From Thermofilum sp. NZ13 (GTDB lineage: Archaea; Thermoproteota; Thermoprotei; Thermofilales; Thermofilaceae), in contig NDWX01000004.1 of the NCBI GenBank assembly GCA_002855745.1, forward strand, positions 87,912 to 151,911: DNA of 64,000 nt, in the 5' to 3' direction. Position numbers and translations under genes: made by a program. Below the pieces are notes generated by a model. The model did no database searches. It was given only the letters and a program-made list of their open reading frames with translations, and had not been told where the DNA came from. Below are positions 63,881-64,000 of this stretch, in pieces; the stretch's first letter is position 1; the number at the start of each line of letters is the position of its first letter.

Positions 63881-64000
63881 ATGGTCGCGAAAGCCGTGCT
63901 CGACAGCAGGGGGATCGACCTCTCGCTCACGCTCTACCCCTCCTTCGCCCTATCCCTGCTGAAGCCGGAGGGGGAGGACAGCTACGTTAAGGTAGCGGGG
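63881..64000 (+). CDS. partial gene cut by the window end
   Basis: The first 40 codons from ATG 63881, reading VAKAVLDSRGIDLSLTLYP and continuing to the edge. It starts 6 bp after the previous stop, so it belongs to the same operon. Too short to name; no motif visible. Confidence 0.5.
   Translation, partial: MVAKAVLDSRGIDLSLTLYPSFALSLLKPEGEDSYVKVAG

Noticed and set aside
1..64000. CRISPR array, insertion sequence or prophage
   Set aside because: No regularly spaced 24-37-bp repeats, no transposase or integrase motif and no phage-type cluster were found anywhere in the window.

Overview
The window looks like a chromosomal segment of a hyperthermophilic crenarchaeon, most like Thermofilum (Thermoproteota). 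Many genes have a TATA box 22-35 bp before the start codon with almost no leader. GTG and TTG starts are frequent, genes are packed and often overlap. The gene families are archaeal: ECF transporters, VapBC pairs, a TldD/TldE pair, AmrS, an FdhE-like protein, a four-cysteine adenylate kinase and candidate C/D-box RNAs. The genus is inferred from general familiarity, not from a search. No rRNA, tRNA, CRISPR array, transposase or prophage was found.

0-7 kb: ECF transporter genes (EcfA, EcfT, one S component), then a nucleoside-salvage block with an MTA/SAH-type deaminase, two purine nucleoside phosphorylase paralogues and an FkbM methyltransferase. An AT-rich gene-free gap of about 450 bp follows. 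7-16 kb: a glutaredoxin-like protein, a cysteine-motif protein with a zinc ribbon, a divergent promoter pair forming a perfect 27-bp inverted repeat, an ArsR regulator, a CPBP protease, glutamate dehydrogenase, an amino-acid permease, and two broken genes. 16-30 kb: uracil phosphoribosyltransferase, class II aldolase, DUF89, FdhE-like, TldE/TldD, a phosphatase, AmrS, a thioredoxin reductase-like enzyme, an MBL hydrolase and a CYTH operon. 30-45 kb: a VapBC pair, an aminotransferase, a DsbA-like protein, an ECF S component with DUF4430 and winged-helix partners, an Lrp regulator, an orphan NitT/TauT-type ABC transporter with a detached AAA-associated domain, and adenylate kinase with a frameshift. 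45-53 kb: transglutaminase, MFS permease, hydrolase, M42 peptidase, ProC and a PAP2 phosphatase. 53-60 kb: a surface region with a membrane-spanning winged-helix regulator, a possible donor-strand pilin and two large secreted beta-rich proteins, all three under near-identical promoters. 60-64 kb: dipeptide epimerase, a second VapBC pair and an unrecognised four-gene operon that leaves the window.

The most unusual item is a GC-rich element of about 190 bp present twice (30.04-30.23 kb and 55.09-55.29 kb). Its differences mostly preserve base pairing, so it may be an undescribed structured RNA or a small mobile repeat. Several otherwise intact genes carry single-base disruptions (adenylate kinase, aldo/keto reductase, a small membrane protein) or lack a normal start (uracil phosphoribosyltransferase). 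They may be assembly errors, real decay or recoding; the sequence alone cannot say which.
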